Shown here piece by piece: positions 45,151 through 55,647 of a DNA stretch of 64,000 bases (the stretch's first letter is position 1; every line of letters starts with the position of its first letter). The DNA is from Amaurobius ferox (taxonomy: Eukaryota; Arthropoda; Arachnida; Araneae; Amaurobiidae), in NCBI GenBank assembly GCA_951213105.1, contig OX578153.1:58348020-58412019 (forward strand), given 5' to 3'. Under the pieces are notes generated by a model. That model was not told the DNA's origin. It saw only the letters and a list, made by a program, of their open reading frames with translations, and ran no database searches. The translations under genes and the position numbers were made by a program.

Positions 45151-45923
45151 TATTGTTAAGAATATGTAATAAGTATCTTCGTATTTTGCTTCTATTCAGA
45201 TTATACATAGCGGACTTTTACTTCTGTTCAAGTCCTTTGCTTTATTCAAGGAGAAAACACCTTTACAGGAAGTCATTCCTATTACTTGAATGTGGGGTTG
45301 CCAGATTTGGCGATTTATCGCCTGCTCTTGGTAACATTTCTGTTGTACTAGAAATTTCTTGAACTAAAGAATATTATTGGAGATTATTATTGCCTATTCT
45401 AAAAGTTTCTGCTGAGAGTATATAAAAGGAGTCATCGCTCAGTTAGAGAGTAGTTGACATGGTGCGAGCTAAATTGGATTGCGAAATACTTCAGTGTTTC
45501 GAGAATAGTGTCTGTTGTTTTGTGAACTTTACTTTATATTATAAAATGTTATTCACGCAAAACCATTTCGTCTCCGGCGGATTGGTGCCACCGCGATTTT
45601 TTAGTTTAGTTGATAATTTTTTATATCGTCTGTTTGAGAAGTTATGATCGTAACTTTGTGGCAACGAAATTTTTTGATGTTCAAGGATTGTTTCTGCTGG
45701 CATGTCTCAACTTTATTTGATTCCGCATCTATAAAAAGTGAGAGCGATCTTTTAAAATCAGTTGGAAGCTGATTTTTTTTTTCAGAATATGGCGAAACTT
45801 TGCCTACAGTAACGGATTGATTTGGGACATTGTTTTCCGCCTTTTCTTTTAACATTTTCATAAATAAGTGGAAATGAATTTTTAATTTTTACTTTTTCTT
45901 GAGAAAGTACTGTTTCAACAGAT
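45151..45923. other. Stretch with possible LTR/promoter remnant
   Basis: Apart from the TATA region at 45,419 I see no gene. Small frames on both strands lack domains. TGTGGGGTTGCCAGA at 45,290 could be a decayed LTR start, but no partner LTR, primer site or gag/pol is visible. Confidence 0.35.
45419..45445 (+). promoter_or_regulatory. TATA box with downstream initiator-like CAGTT
   Basis: TATATAAAAGG at 45,419-45,429 followed by TCAGTTAG at 45,439-45,446, the arthropod-type Inr word. The spacing (about 20-22 bases) is shorter than usual. It may be the promoter of a solo LTR remnant. Confidence 0.3.
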
Positions 45924-46130
45924 TTGAGATTTTGATGTCAATATATGTTTTAGGGCCTCCTGAACATGTTTTGACTATTATTGGAGTGATGTCCGTCTGT
46001 CTGTCGTCAGGCTGTAGTCGATTTCTTGTACATATGATAGCTGCCACAAATAGTAATGCATTTTCACAAAACTTTTTCTCCGGCTTTGTTAACGAAAGAT
46101 CTAGAACTAAATCGATTTTTTTGACACAGA
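45924..46130 (+). repeat. Dispersed repeat B, copy B1
   Basis: Matches 62,899-63,100 (GAGATTTTGAT, ATATATGTTTTA, CTCCTGAACA.GTTTTG, CTGCCACAAATA). Contains the 'gtccgtctgtctgtcg' phrase typical of arthropod repeats. Confidence 0.75.
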
Positions 46131-46565
46131 CCATTCCCGAACTACGCTATAGTTGTAATCATTAATCGCTATAGTTGTAATCATTATTCCACGATACCGA
46201 TTTTTCAAATTTTTTCTTGTAAAATTTAAAAAATAAGCGATTTTTGGTATGAGAACGTCGAGTTGATCTACGTTCAAAAAGTAAACATATATTACTTTTT
46301 AACTGCAAACTGCGGGCAATATTGTCCAATATATCCAAAAACGCTTATAACCTAAAGTATTTCCATGTTTCTATTGGCGTTTTTAATATGGTGTAAATAA
46401 ATATTATCCATTTCTAACAAAAACCCTGTAGTTCATTAGTTTATAAATTATAACAGTGTATTCTATGAGTTATATTTAACAATGTAACAAATTTTAGTTG
46501 AGCAAACTGCATTTAGGCAATTTGATAGCTATAGAATTCACGCCATTTTCAATAAAAAAAACCAG
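46131..46565. other. Non-coding stretch
   Basis: Tandem 'cgctatagttgtaatcatta' twice at 46,145-46,185. Nothing else seen. Confidence 0.5.
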
Positions 46566-46815
46566 AACCCATCATATTCACACTTTTTTCTTCCATTTCT
46601 TTTAGACACTTTTTGTAGCGCAAAAGTAGAAAAATTTTATGTAATAGAAATCGGAAATATGTTATATCCTTATCTGAAAGTGAATACGATGCATCGTTAT
46701 CTTCTCCTGACTTCCTTCAAGGAAATAACAGGGACTTTTGTGGAGAAAGTTGCTGTCTTACTTTTGGCGTCAAAACTTCAATTTTGAGTTGCGAGATAAG
46801 TTTTTCAAACATGCT
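46566..46815 (+). repeat. Dispersed repeat D, copy D3
   Basis: Closest relative of D1: GAAATATGTTATATCCTTATC, GATGCATCGTTATC, GGAAATAACAGGGACTTTTG. Confidence 0.75.
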
Positions 46816-47249
46816 GACGTATTAGCGCATTTTTGCTTCACTTATTATACATGGTAATGTGCAGGGAAAGTATTGGAACGAGAACGTAATAAGGACTTTT
46901 TCCCAAAATTTGCACGTTTTGAGATATATAAAACTATAGAACTATTATTATTGCGACATCTAGGTATGTGTTTCTATGGAGCTAATTTAACCCCTTTCAC
47001 TTAAAAACTATCCAACCAAACTTCATAAAATTTGGTAGCTCAATCACTTAAGCATTACCGTAGTGATGTTAATTAAGTTTTAGTACGATTTGGTAAAAGG
47101 AATTTAGTCTTTTTTTAATGTCCCACAAGGACCGTTAAAACCAAGAATGAAAAACTTAATATGATTAATTGTAATAATTAAAAACTTGTTTTATACTTAT
47201 TTTGTTGTTGACAATATTTATAAAACAAAGGCCATATCTTTAGTAAAAG
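46816..47249. other. Non-coding stretch
   Basis: No gene or known repeat seen. Confidence 0.5.
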
Positions 47250-47390
47250 CTCTTTTCAAGATGTTTTAGTTGTATGGAATTTTGGCGCGAAATTGAATAG
47301 CAGAGAGCTGCTATTCCATTTCGCGGCGGTGCATTTGAAAATGGTGCCAAGCCGCCAAAATTCCATACAACTAAAACATCTTGAAAAGAG
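47250..47390. mobile_element. Nested-hairpin MITE-like element
   Basis: Perfect 38-base outer inverted repeat, 47,250-47,287 and 47,353-47,390. Inside it is a second 18-base inverted repeat, 47,286-47,303 and 47,308-47,325 (one mismatch), with a 4-base loop. A 27-base asymmetric segment lies between the inner and outer right arms. Total 141 bases. No ORF. Confidence 0.9.
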
Positions 47391-47769
47391 TAAATTCTTT
47401 ACAAGAAGATTGTCCAAAGATGTTCTGCTGATTGTCTAAAAGTGTTTTATTAGATTAATGTGTGAACTAGTCTAGACTTTTAAACAGTCCCGTTTAACAT
47501 TTCCAGTCGTTCTTCCCAAACTACTCTTGTACATACTTTTTAGTTTGATTAGGAGCTCTGCGAGGCTAGAAAATACAACAAGCAGTTTGATAAAAGTAGC
47601 AAGAGACAAAACTCGCAAAAAAAGAGGGGTTAATACGCGAAATTCAATTTTATGGCTTCAAAATCAACGACTTAAGTGTTATGCTGCTCAGATAAAGCAT
47701 TGCTGAATTCACGATGTGTGAACTCGATAAATGTATCCGAATGCTTTTGAGAATATAGTGTATAATCCA
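47391..47769. other. Non-coding stretch
   Basis: Nothing recognised. Confidence 0.5.
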
Positions 47770-48215
47770 AGTAATTATAATCCAGGTAATTTCTGACTCA
47801 GCTATATCGCTTTTAATATCGAGTAGAAAAGCTTATCCCGGTGGATGCAATGCAACGTTTCTATTTGTTTTATTTGTGTGAAAATGATTCTGCCATTAGA
47901 CGTGAGAGTTCAAGATATACAGGGCACTGAACTATGAATACATACAATATTTATAGGCAAATAAATCAAACGCAAGGGGGTATGGCTTCATATAATTATA
48001 ATCCAGGTAATTATATTCTAGGTAATTCCTGGCTCTGCAATATCGCTTTTAATATCGGGCAGAAAAGCTTATCGCTATAGATGCAATGCGGCTTTTCTAT
48101 CAGCGTGAAAATAATGCTGTCAATAGCAGTTCATTGTTAACATTTTCCAGGGCCCTGGACTATAAATATATATAATATTTATAGACAAATAATCAAAATG
48201 CAAGAGTCTAAATAT
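47770..48215. repeat. Tandem duplication, unit about 220 bases
   Basis: Units restart at about 47,775 and 47,995 with TATAATCCAGGTAATT, and share ATATCGCTTTTAATATCG, AGAAAAGCTTATC and CAATATTTATAG/TAATATTTATAG. The units have diverged noticeably. Confidence 0.8.
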
Positions 48216-48808
48216 GGCGTTTTGTCTCTTTTATGAGGTAAATAAAATCCCCAATCCCGTGAAATCTTGGAAATACCTCAAAAAATCCCCCAATCCTCTA
48301 ATTACAAAAAAAAACAGGGATAACAACCAACATCTAATACGGTATCAAAAACTTTACTATAAATAGATACAAATACGTATAAAGCCGTCTTTAGCTTGTC
48401 CACATTTGTGACACAACAGTATCACAAAAGCTAGCTCGAATCACATGGAATTTTCAGTCTGTGTGCAAATTACTCAAAGAACGAGATAATATGCTGTGAT
48501 TCGTTTACTGCGTTACATAAGTGCGAAAAGAAACACTAAACTTTTTTGTCATCAGTATCTTTGACATCAGAATGCGGTATTACAGTGATTTGGAAGAATT
48601 TTTCACCCTGGCAAAGTTAGAATAGATTGGTACTCGAAAATGTGTCGTCTTACGCAAACTTTTGTCTTACACATATTTCAAGGGAATTTAATCGTAAGAT
48701 AGAAACATTTATATTCTATAGACATTTTTCTATCTTTGATGGTGTAACGGCTCGGTTTCATTTATTCTGAAAATTGCCCTTAAAAAGAAGATAAATTTTG
48801 TATTTGTT
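48216..48808. other. Non-coding stretch
   Basis: Nothing recognised. Confidence 0.5.
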
Positions 48809-48810
48809 AG

Positions 48811-49485
48811 GTTGGCTGCACACAGGAAGAGACAAAGTTGACAGCAACAAATCGTCTCCAGACGGAAACGTCAGAGACGAAACGGTTTACTTCAGACTTA
48901 TTGGCACATCTATAGATTTCTGACGATTTAACTCCTTCTGAGTTAGTCGATATTAAGATGTGACTAGAATTATGTGCTGCGTTGGGAGGAGAAAAGGTCA
49001 GTTCACAAATTTTGGACATATCCCATTATCAAAACAAAAAGAAAACCGAAGGAAAGAACTTTTATTCCATATATAGTCAATTTCACATTTTTTAATGATT
49101 CTTAATCTAAAATTAGACGATGAAGGCTTTATCTGAATCAAAGCAATCAGTTTGTCGGCATCCAGTTTCATTTCAAACAAACTCTCTTTAATCCCACTCG
49201 ACTGAACTGATGAGCGTGATGTGTGTGCCCGCCACGTGTTTCCCGCCTTTTCATGTTCCACGAGTAAGATGACACGCGTAAAGCGAAATGTCTTGAACCG
49301 AGAGGAGATATAACTCTAGGCAGTTTCACGGTTTTGTCTCAAACAGTTTCTAACTGCTTGAGACGAACATTTCGATCAGTATGGGCCGAACCTATAATCA
49401 AGCACATTAACTCCATTACTCTCTGAAAAAATGGCTCACCTCAAGCCGTCTCGTAATCGTACTGTGTGCCGCCAGTCTAACCAGT
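48811..49485 (-). mobile_element. Decayed Harbinger/PIF-like element with terminal inverted repeats
   Basis: Left tip GGTTGGCTGCACACAG and right tip (inverse) GGTTAGACTGGCGGCACACAG share most bases. Inside, short GTCTC/GAGAC words repeat near both ends. Carries a MADF-like coding fragment (separate entry). No DDE transposase seen. The class is inferred from tip style and the MADF association. Confidence 0.45.
48998..49261 (-). pseudogene. MADF-like domain fragment
   Basis: 87-codon frame. From the internal Met at about residue 31 it reads DADKLIALIQIKP, then FRLRIIKKCEIDYIWNK. The spacing K-LI-x3-I-x2-P, RL-x-I and W is that of MADF (DNA-binding, Myb/SANT-related) domains that accompany PIF/Harbinger transposases. 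The usual P-x-L-W after the first helix is replaced by PSSS. The frame then ends without further domain. It probably encodes nothing functional today. A host MADF exon is the alternative. Confidence 0.45.
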
Positions 49486-49649
49486 TGACACATTTAATAA
49501 ACTTTTTATGCTGTCACTAACGGAGTAATTTTACTTTCAAATAATTTAAAACAGTACACTCTAAAGCATTTGCAAGCATGTTAGCATGTTACTGAAAGTT
49601 TCAGGGAAATCAACTGTCCATAATGTGGAGAAAGGTTCCTGATAGTTAT

Positions 49650-49651
<2 letters not shown>

Positions 49652-49694
<43 letters not shown>
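49652..49694. repeat. (AT)n microsatellite
   Basis: TA run at the left end of the inverted-repeat element that follows. Confidence 0.95.
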
Positions 49695-49697
<3 letters not shown>

Positions 49698-50230
49698 TAC
49701 CAACTGCAAAAGTGTTTAAAATTTTAAAATCTATTATCTTAGAAACAGTTTAAATCAATAAATGCATTTCTGAAAGAAATACGAAATATAAATTTTTATC
49801 CAGTCCCCCAGTCCTACCAATTATATTTAGGAAAATCATGCTCCCTGATTGGTCGGTCGCCTGGAAAAATGGTCAATACGGTCCCTGATTGGTTGGTTGC
49901 CCGAAACGGGTCATTTTTATGCGTGGAAAAGCGACTTAGGTCATAAAGTTTAATGCTCCATATAACTCGGTGAATTTTAGTCGTTAAAGGAAGACTTTTT
50001 CTCTATTTTGAATGAAATTATAGGAGGATGATTTTATTAAATATAATTGGCAGGACCGGGGGACTGTATAAAAATTTATATTTCGTATTTCTTTCAGAAA
50101 TGTATTTATTGATTTAAACTGTTTCTAAGATAATAGATATTAAAATTTAAAACATTTTTGCAATTGGAAGTATATCACTGTGACTAACGGTTGAGGAAAT
50201 AGCCATTGGGTGCCGATAACACTGGACACA

Positions 50231-50236
<6 letters not shown>
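49695..50236. mobile_element. Inverted-repeat element with one mariner-like tip
   Basis: Arms of about 135 bases at 49,697-49,838 and 50,035-50,172 (CAGTTTAAATCAATAAATGC against GTATTTATTGATTTAAACTG). The loop has two copies of a 'tccctgattggtyggtygcc' phrase (49,851 and 49,890). The right end continues to GGACACACTGTATA, the inverse of the family M tip. The left tip is missing or replaced by (AT)n. Confidence 0.7.
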
Positions 50237-50275
<39 letters not shown>

Positions 50276-50292
50276 TATATATATATATATAT
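50237..50292. repeat. (AT)n microsatellite
   Basis: TA run between two foldback elements. Confidence 0.95.
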
Positions 50293-51318
50293 AGGGTGTC
50301 CCAAAATATTGATCTCGGCTTTCATTCCTTAAATATTGATCTTAGACAAATATAATAAACTACAAAGTTACGTAAAAAAAGTAGAATTTTATGAAATCGT
50401 TTATAATTTTCAAGGGAATTAAATTTTATGAAATACAAAATTTAAATTTTCATACGGCTCCCGTACAAAACATATCCAATGAGTAAAATGCCGCCCAGGT
50501 AGAGTGGTGGATAGCGTGTTCGGCTGGTGTCTACAGGGCTCGGGTTCGAATCCCGAATAAGGCATGTAGGCTTGTGTGGCTACTGTAACTAGATTTCGAT
50601 CTGTTGTTGCCACGTTAATTGAATTAAAAAAAATGTGCCCCATACACTAATAAGATGATGCACAAAATTTCAGCATTTTATCATAATAAGTCCCATAGGT
50701 ATGAAAAGAAAAAATGCTGACTTAAACCACTTTTCGATGTATTGACATGGGTTCTCAGAGGGGAAAAATTATGTCGGCAGATCGCATTTCAGGGGTCATA
50801 CACAAATTACAAAAGAAAACAATGATTACATAAATAAATATTGATTTTGCTATTTATTGGTACAAATGTATCTACACTGTGTAGAACTAATAACTTTACA
50901 CAAAGATTACAAAGCTTTTTCAAAATGTTTTCCATCCATGCCATAGATCCATTAAAGATAAGAGGCATATATTATTTATCTATGATGCATTTCTGCGTTG
51001 CGTCATTTGCACTCTTGCTGTAAGCATTTACATTTTAATTTGTGATTAATCCCTCATCAACTTTGTTTAAACATATCTCTGGGACTTTTTGCTAAAATGT
51101 TGAAATTTTGTACATCACCTTATTAGTGTATGGGGCACATTTTACTCATTGGAAATGTTTTCGTACGGGGCGGTATAAAAATTTCAATTTTGTATTTCTA
51201 CAAATTTAATCCCCTGAAAACTTTAATAGCTTTCATAAAATTCTGTACCTTTTTTTACGCAACTTTGTAATTTATTATATGTCTAAGAGCAATATTTAAG
51301 GAATAAAATCCGAGGTTA
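50293..51318. mobile_element. Foldback MITE with mariner-like tip, family M (copy M2)
   Basis: Left tip AGGGTGTCCCAAAATATTGA. Arms 50,293-50,690 (interrupted by a SINE) and 51,060-51,318 are inverse copies. The loop contains material shared with M1 (GGCAGATCG.., ACAAATTAC.AAAGAAAACA) plus an extra segment, 50,880-50,980, absent from M1. No transposase. Confidence 0.8.
50485..50635 (+). mobile_element. tRNA-derived SINE, third family (T), inside M2
   Basis: 139 bases (50,491-50,629) with an A box TAGAGTGGTGG (50,500-50,510), a perfect B box GGTTCGAATCC (50,543-50,553), about 60 bases of tail and an A-rich end. Target duplication AAAATG at 50,485-50,490 and 50,630-50,635. The M1 element at 27,250 shows the empty site (AGTAAAATGTACCCC). 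No canonical tRNA cloverleaf is required and its body matches neither family S nor U. Confidence 0.92.
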
Positions 51319-51342
51319 ATATATATATATATATATATATAC

Positions 51343-51422
<80 letters not shown>
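51319..51422. repeat. (AT)n array with short interruptions
   Basis: TA runs broken by CTACATA and TGTATA/TACATA steps, between M2 and palindrome P2. Confidence 0.95.
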
Positions 51423-51423
<1 letters not shown>

Positions 51424-51469
51424 TACCAGAAAAGTATAAAAATGAAAGAAAGCAATATATCAAAGAATG

Positions 51470-51545
51470 GCTGGGGGGGGGGTTGTGAACCCCACTCCCC
51501 GGTTAAGCCAGCTTTGCGTCTAGACAACACTCCCGGAAGCCGATA
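51470..51545 (-). other. tRNA-like module, P2 left arm
   Basis: On minus: GGCTTCCGGGAGTGTTGTC, then GACGC, AAGCTGGCTTAACCGGGG, GGGGTTCACAACCCC (B-box/T-arm-like), AGCCATTC. Same order as P1, P3 and 38,026. Confidence 0.5.
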
Positions 51546-52257
51546 CATTGCACAAATATGAATAACGAAGTATCAAAATTTTTTTTAAAGAGGATTTTAA
51601 AAAAAGATTTTAAAAAAGAAGGTTACAAAACCTGAAAGTGTGGAGTACCCAGAAGACTCGTATTTTAAAACTGTACTATCACAATACCAATGGCAATAAG
51701 AAACAAACATATAGATTTTAATTACCAAAGTAGATACAGTACCATAACCCAGATGTACTATTCACCATGACGAATCCAGCATCAATCCATCTGCTTGTAA
51801 TTATCTATTGTAATAATGTATAATGTTACACAGGAAACGCTTCGGAAACATTATATGCAAATTTTATGGTATAACCGTAACTGATAGCTATCACATTTAT
51901 TTGGATGCCGAACCTCCCGTATGTTGATTACGTTAGGGAGTCTGAGCCATCTTTACACAGGTTATGAATGAGTACACTCTTATATACAATAGATAATTAC
52001 AAGCAGATGGATTGATGCTGGATTCGTCATGGTGAATAGTACATCTGGGTTATGGTACTGTATCTACTTTGGTAATTAAAATCTATATGCTTGTTTCTTA
52101 TTGCCATTGGTATTGTGATAGGTTGAGTTAAACTAGTAGTACAGTTTTAAAATACGAGTCTTCTGGGTACTCCACACTTTCAGGTTTTGTAACCTTCTTT
52201 TTTAAAATCCTTTTAAAAAATTTTTTTGATACTTCGGTATTCATATTTGTGCAATGT

Positions 52258-52340
52258 ATCGGCTTCCGGGAGTGTTGTCTAGACGCAAAGCTGGCTTAAC
52301 CGGGGAGTGGGGGTCACAACCCCCCCCCCCCCCCCAGCCA
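52258..52340 (+). other. tRNA-like module, P2 right arm
   Basis: Inverse of 51,470-51,545, reading out to the right. It has GGGGGTCACAACCCCC in place of GGTTCACAACC. A T5 run follows at about 52,367. Confidence 0.5.
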
Positions 52341-52475
52341 TTCTTTGATATATTGCTTTCTTTCATTTTTATACTTTTCTGGTATGATATTAAAATCCAC
52401 ATTTTAGTGCAGCATTGCGCCTTATTCGTGTGATTTCAGGAATTTCTTAACTTTCATTCTATTATACATATTATT

Positions 52476-52495
52476 TATATATATATATATATATA
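52476..52495. repeat. (AT)n microsatellite between P2 and P3
   Basis: Short TA run forming the common border of two palindromes. Confidence 0.9.
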
Positions 52496-52580
52496 AACTC
52501 AAAAGACAATAAACCTGAAAACCTTACGATCATGATGAAAACAAGAACGAAAGGAAAACATACGGGCTAGGTGCAATGAA

Positions 52581-52662
52581 ATGGCCAATGAGGGATTGTG
52601 ACCTCATTTAAGTCCCGGTTACCAGCCGGCTGCGCGGTCGCGATACCACTCCCGGAAACCTG
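52581..52662 (-). other. tRNA-like module, P3 left arm
   Basis: On minus: TTTCCGGGAGTGGTATCGCG, then CAGCCGGCTGGTAACCGGG, ATGAGGTCACAATCCCTCAT (T-arm-like hairpin), GGCCATTT. Confidence 0.5.
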
Positions 52663-53384
52663 CACGCATCCGTAGTTAACCTCATTGTGACCACGAATAA
52701 TGAACATGAAAGATCCAAAAGTCAAAAGTATCAAAATTCAAATTATCAAAGTATAAAATCTCGAAGTGAAAAACCAAATCCCCGTCACTCGAACATTATT
52801 TAATAAATCTAATCAACAATTCTAAAAAAAACATTTATATATACTTTCATGACTCATATAAAACATTAAAAACATATATACAATAAAATCGGCGTTATAA
52901 ATTTAAAAACATATAATTCACCAATACCATAAAATTTTTAATTATCTATATCACAACTTCAATCAATATTAGAAACATTAAAATAACACAACTCACGTAC
53001 ACCATCTACCTTTACATTAACTTTCAAATGATCAGCCTCCCCAAAGTCAACTTCAACCTCTCTACACCGCCAGGCGAGCAGATACAGCCATAGTCTATCT
53101 CTCCCATACGGTCTATGCCGATGAGAGAAATAGACCATACCGATACGTATAATGCCGATTTTATTGTATATATGTTTTTAATGTTTTAAATGAGTCATGA
53201 AAGTATATATAAATGGTTTTTTAGAATTGTTGATTAGATTTATTAAATAATGCTCGAGTGACAGGGATTTGATTTTTCACTTCGAGATTTTATACTTTGA
53301 TAATTTGAATTTTGATACTTTTGACTTTTAGATCTTTCATGTTCATTATTCGTGGTCACAATGAAGTTAACTACGAATGCCTGC

Positions 53385-53466
53385 AGGCTTCCGGGAGTGG
53401 TGCCGCGACCGCGCAGCCGGCTGGTAACCGGGACTTAAATGAGGTCACAATCCCTCATTGGCCATT
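53385..53466 (+). other. tRNA-like module, P3 right arm
   Basis: Inverse of 52,581-52,662 with few changes (GCTTCCGGGAGTGGTGCCGC). A TTTT run follows immediately at 53,464-53,467. Confidence 0.5.
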
Positions 53467-53671
53467 TTATTGCACCTAGCCCGTATGTTTTCCTTTCGTT
53501 CTTGTTTTCATCATGATCGTAAGGTTTACAGGGTTATTGTCTTTTGAGTTTATATAATTTTGTGGAGTGTGTTTGCAGCAATAAGCGCATATTCTTCACA
53601 ATAGAATATATAGTACTTAATGATTTTTGATAGATTTTTTCAAGCTGTATGTAATTTTTAGAATTATTTTT

Positions 53672-53676
<5 letters not shown>

Positions 53677-53720
<44 letters not shown>
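53677..53720. repeat. (AT)n microsatellite
   Basis: TA run to the right of P3. Confidence 0.95.
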
Positions 53721-53721
<1 letters not shown>

Positions 53722-55030
53722 AAAATAAGACAAACGATAATTAGCTGAATATTTCAAAATTCAAGCTGGAATTTTCATGAACGCCTGATAGTTTGCCAAA
53801 ATTATCATCAAAGTAGCTGAAAAAATAAGCAAAGGTTGCCAAATGTTTTACAGTGTAGTTTGAGCGATTATTTTATGTTCCTCAGATATGCTTGTAATGT
53901 TTAAAAACTGGGTGTTATTTATTTACTGATATACGTATAAAATTGTAATTATATATGTGCTGTTGTGTATTGAATTATATGCGTACTGCTGTGTATACAA
54001 ATTATTCTTCACTTCATATTTCAAATTACGCTGAAGACTGCCTCCAACTATTTCATTGACATTTCCCCTCGCAATAAAAATACAGCTTTGATGCACTCAA
54101 CTATGTATGTCGAAAAAAATCTAATTTCAAATAAGTGATGTCCGTCCATCCGTCATTTCTTGTTTCGATTTATTTATTTCTCGTCGATGGGTGGTCGTGA
54201 ATACAAACAGAATGATTGATTCGTTCGGTGGGGGTTCCATTCACGAAAATTTCCTTCTCAATAAGAGACCAAGACGAGTTCCATTCAAAGCAAAACGGGA
54301 CTACTTTGCTCATTCGCGTTATCGACCACGATATTAAGGAATTCGATTTTTCATCCGGGTTGAGATGTTTAGGTCCTGAATAACTTTATTACTGTAAGTA
54401 AAGAAATTGCGACAGGCAGATTTCATATAAAGGTGGAATTTTTTAAACGGGTCATGAGCGTATGGCCTTATTTATTCATTTTTTGTATAAAAAAATATTG
54501 GAAGATGATTTTATTTTATAAATTTTATAAACTTATTATTGACAAATTATCCATTCATTATGTATCTTAGAAATGACAATTACATTCTTTTCCAGCATCA
54601 CCAGTTTTTATTTCATCATATGCACTGATTGAATTTTTATAGCAAAAATATTACATCAAATTTGAACTTTAAACTCAAATTTTAAATGGCACCAAATTTG
54701 AAATTTACATATAATTTTCGATTCAATTTGGTGCTTTGAAAGTTCATTCAAGTCACCGAAATTAGAAAAAAATATTTAAGAGTTACATATTGTAGCGTAA
54801 TGGGAAAAATTTTACTTATATTTATCAAAAAAGTGCTTAAACCAATTGTTTTCTTAATATATTTAAGTAAATGTTTTATTTCCTTTTTTTAGTTTATGTG
54901 CTATTTGACAGAAAAAAGAGCAGTTTTGTTTATCGGTTTGTACTAAAATCATATCAGCTTTAGATTAATACCTTGGCTTTGCCAGGAAAATATACAAGAA
55001 CATTAGTATATTTTCTTGGTCCTGTTTTAG
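53721..55030. other. Non-coding stretch
   Basis: A GC-richer patch at 54,170-54,370 holds a 41-codon frame (54,211-54,336) with basic residues near its end. It has no domain, so I leave it uncalled. The rest is AT-rich. Confidence 0.45.
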
Positions 55031-55572
55031 AAAGACTTTATGCGCTAGTGCTTTGGATTTATCCGCCAGTGCTCTGGATTTATCTGCCACTGCTCTGGAT
55101 TTATCTACCACTGCTCTGAATTTATATGCCAGTGCTCTCGATTTATTTGCCAGTACTGTGGGTTTATCTGCCAGTGTTATGAATTTATCTGTCAGTGCTC
55201 TGGATTTATCCGCCAGTGCTCTGGATTTATTTGTCAGTGCTCTGGATTTATCTGCCTCTGCTCTGGATTTATATGCCAATGCTCTGGATATATTTGCCAG
55301 TGCTCTGGATTTATCTGCCGCCAGTGCTCTGAATTTATATACCAGTGCTCTAGATTTATTTTCCAGTACTCTAGATTTATCTGCCAGTGCTCTGGATTTA
55401 TATATCAGTGCTTTGGATTTATCTATCAGTGCTCTGGATTTATCTGCCAGTGCTCTGAATTTATATGCCAGTGCTCTGGATGTATCTGTCAGTGCTCTGA
55501 ATTTATCTGCCAGTGCTCTGGATTTATCTACCAGTGCTCTGGATTTATCTGCCAGTGCTGCACAGTGCTGTA
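55031..55572. repeat. 21-base minisatellite, about 25 units
   Basis: Unit 'gctctggatttatctgccagt'-like (21 bases, a multiple of three), so both strands stay open: plus encodes a 7-residue ALDLSAS-type repeat, and minus a 7-residue ADKSRAL-type repeat. One unit carries a 3-base insertion (TCTGCCGCCAGTG at about 55,311). Units vary at several positions and many variants are amino-acid changes. A protein-coding role is not supported (see rejected list). Confidence 0.95.
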
Positions 55573-55647
55573 AATCACGTGAAATTTTTTTACTGTCGCA
55601 TAATCAACAAACTCTATCTAGTGTACAAGCCCCGCTCGTTTTTCTAA

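Larger units (their letters stand above)
51423..52425. mobile_element. Palindromic element P2
   Basis: Arms 51,423-51,820 and about 51,988-52,388 are inverse copies around a loop of about 165 bases. The right arm has an 18-base extra segment (ACTAGTTTAACTCAACC on minus) and a longer C-run (16 C at 52,320-52,335 against 10 G at 51,473-51,482). GCAGCATTGCGC lies just outside at 52,409-52,420. Each arm has an outward tRNA-like module. Confidence 0.85.
52496..53600. mobile_element. Palindromic element P3
   Basis: Arms 52,496-52,890 and about 53,157-53,556 are inverse copies (TCATGATGAAAACAAGAACG against CGTTCTTGTTTTCATCATGA). The loop is about 265 bases and unrelated to the P1 or P2 loops. GCAGCAATAAGCGC is outside the right arm at 53,575-53,588. 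Each arm holds an outward tRNA-like module. No ORF. Confidence 0.85.

Noticed and set aside
45419..45445. Start of a host gene at the TATA/initiator pair
   Set aside because: The downstream 62-codon frame has no homology or splice context, and the TATA-to-Inr spacing is short. Kept only as a weak promoter-like site, possibly from an LTR.
54211..54336. 41-codon frame in a GC-richer patch
   Set aside because: Too short, no domain, no second copy or splice context. Left as unexplained sequence.
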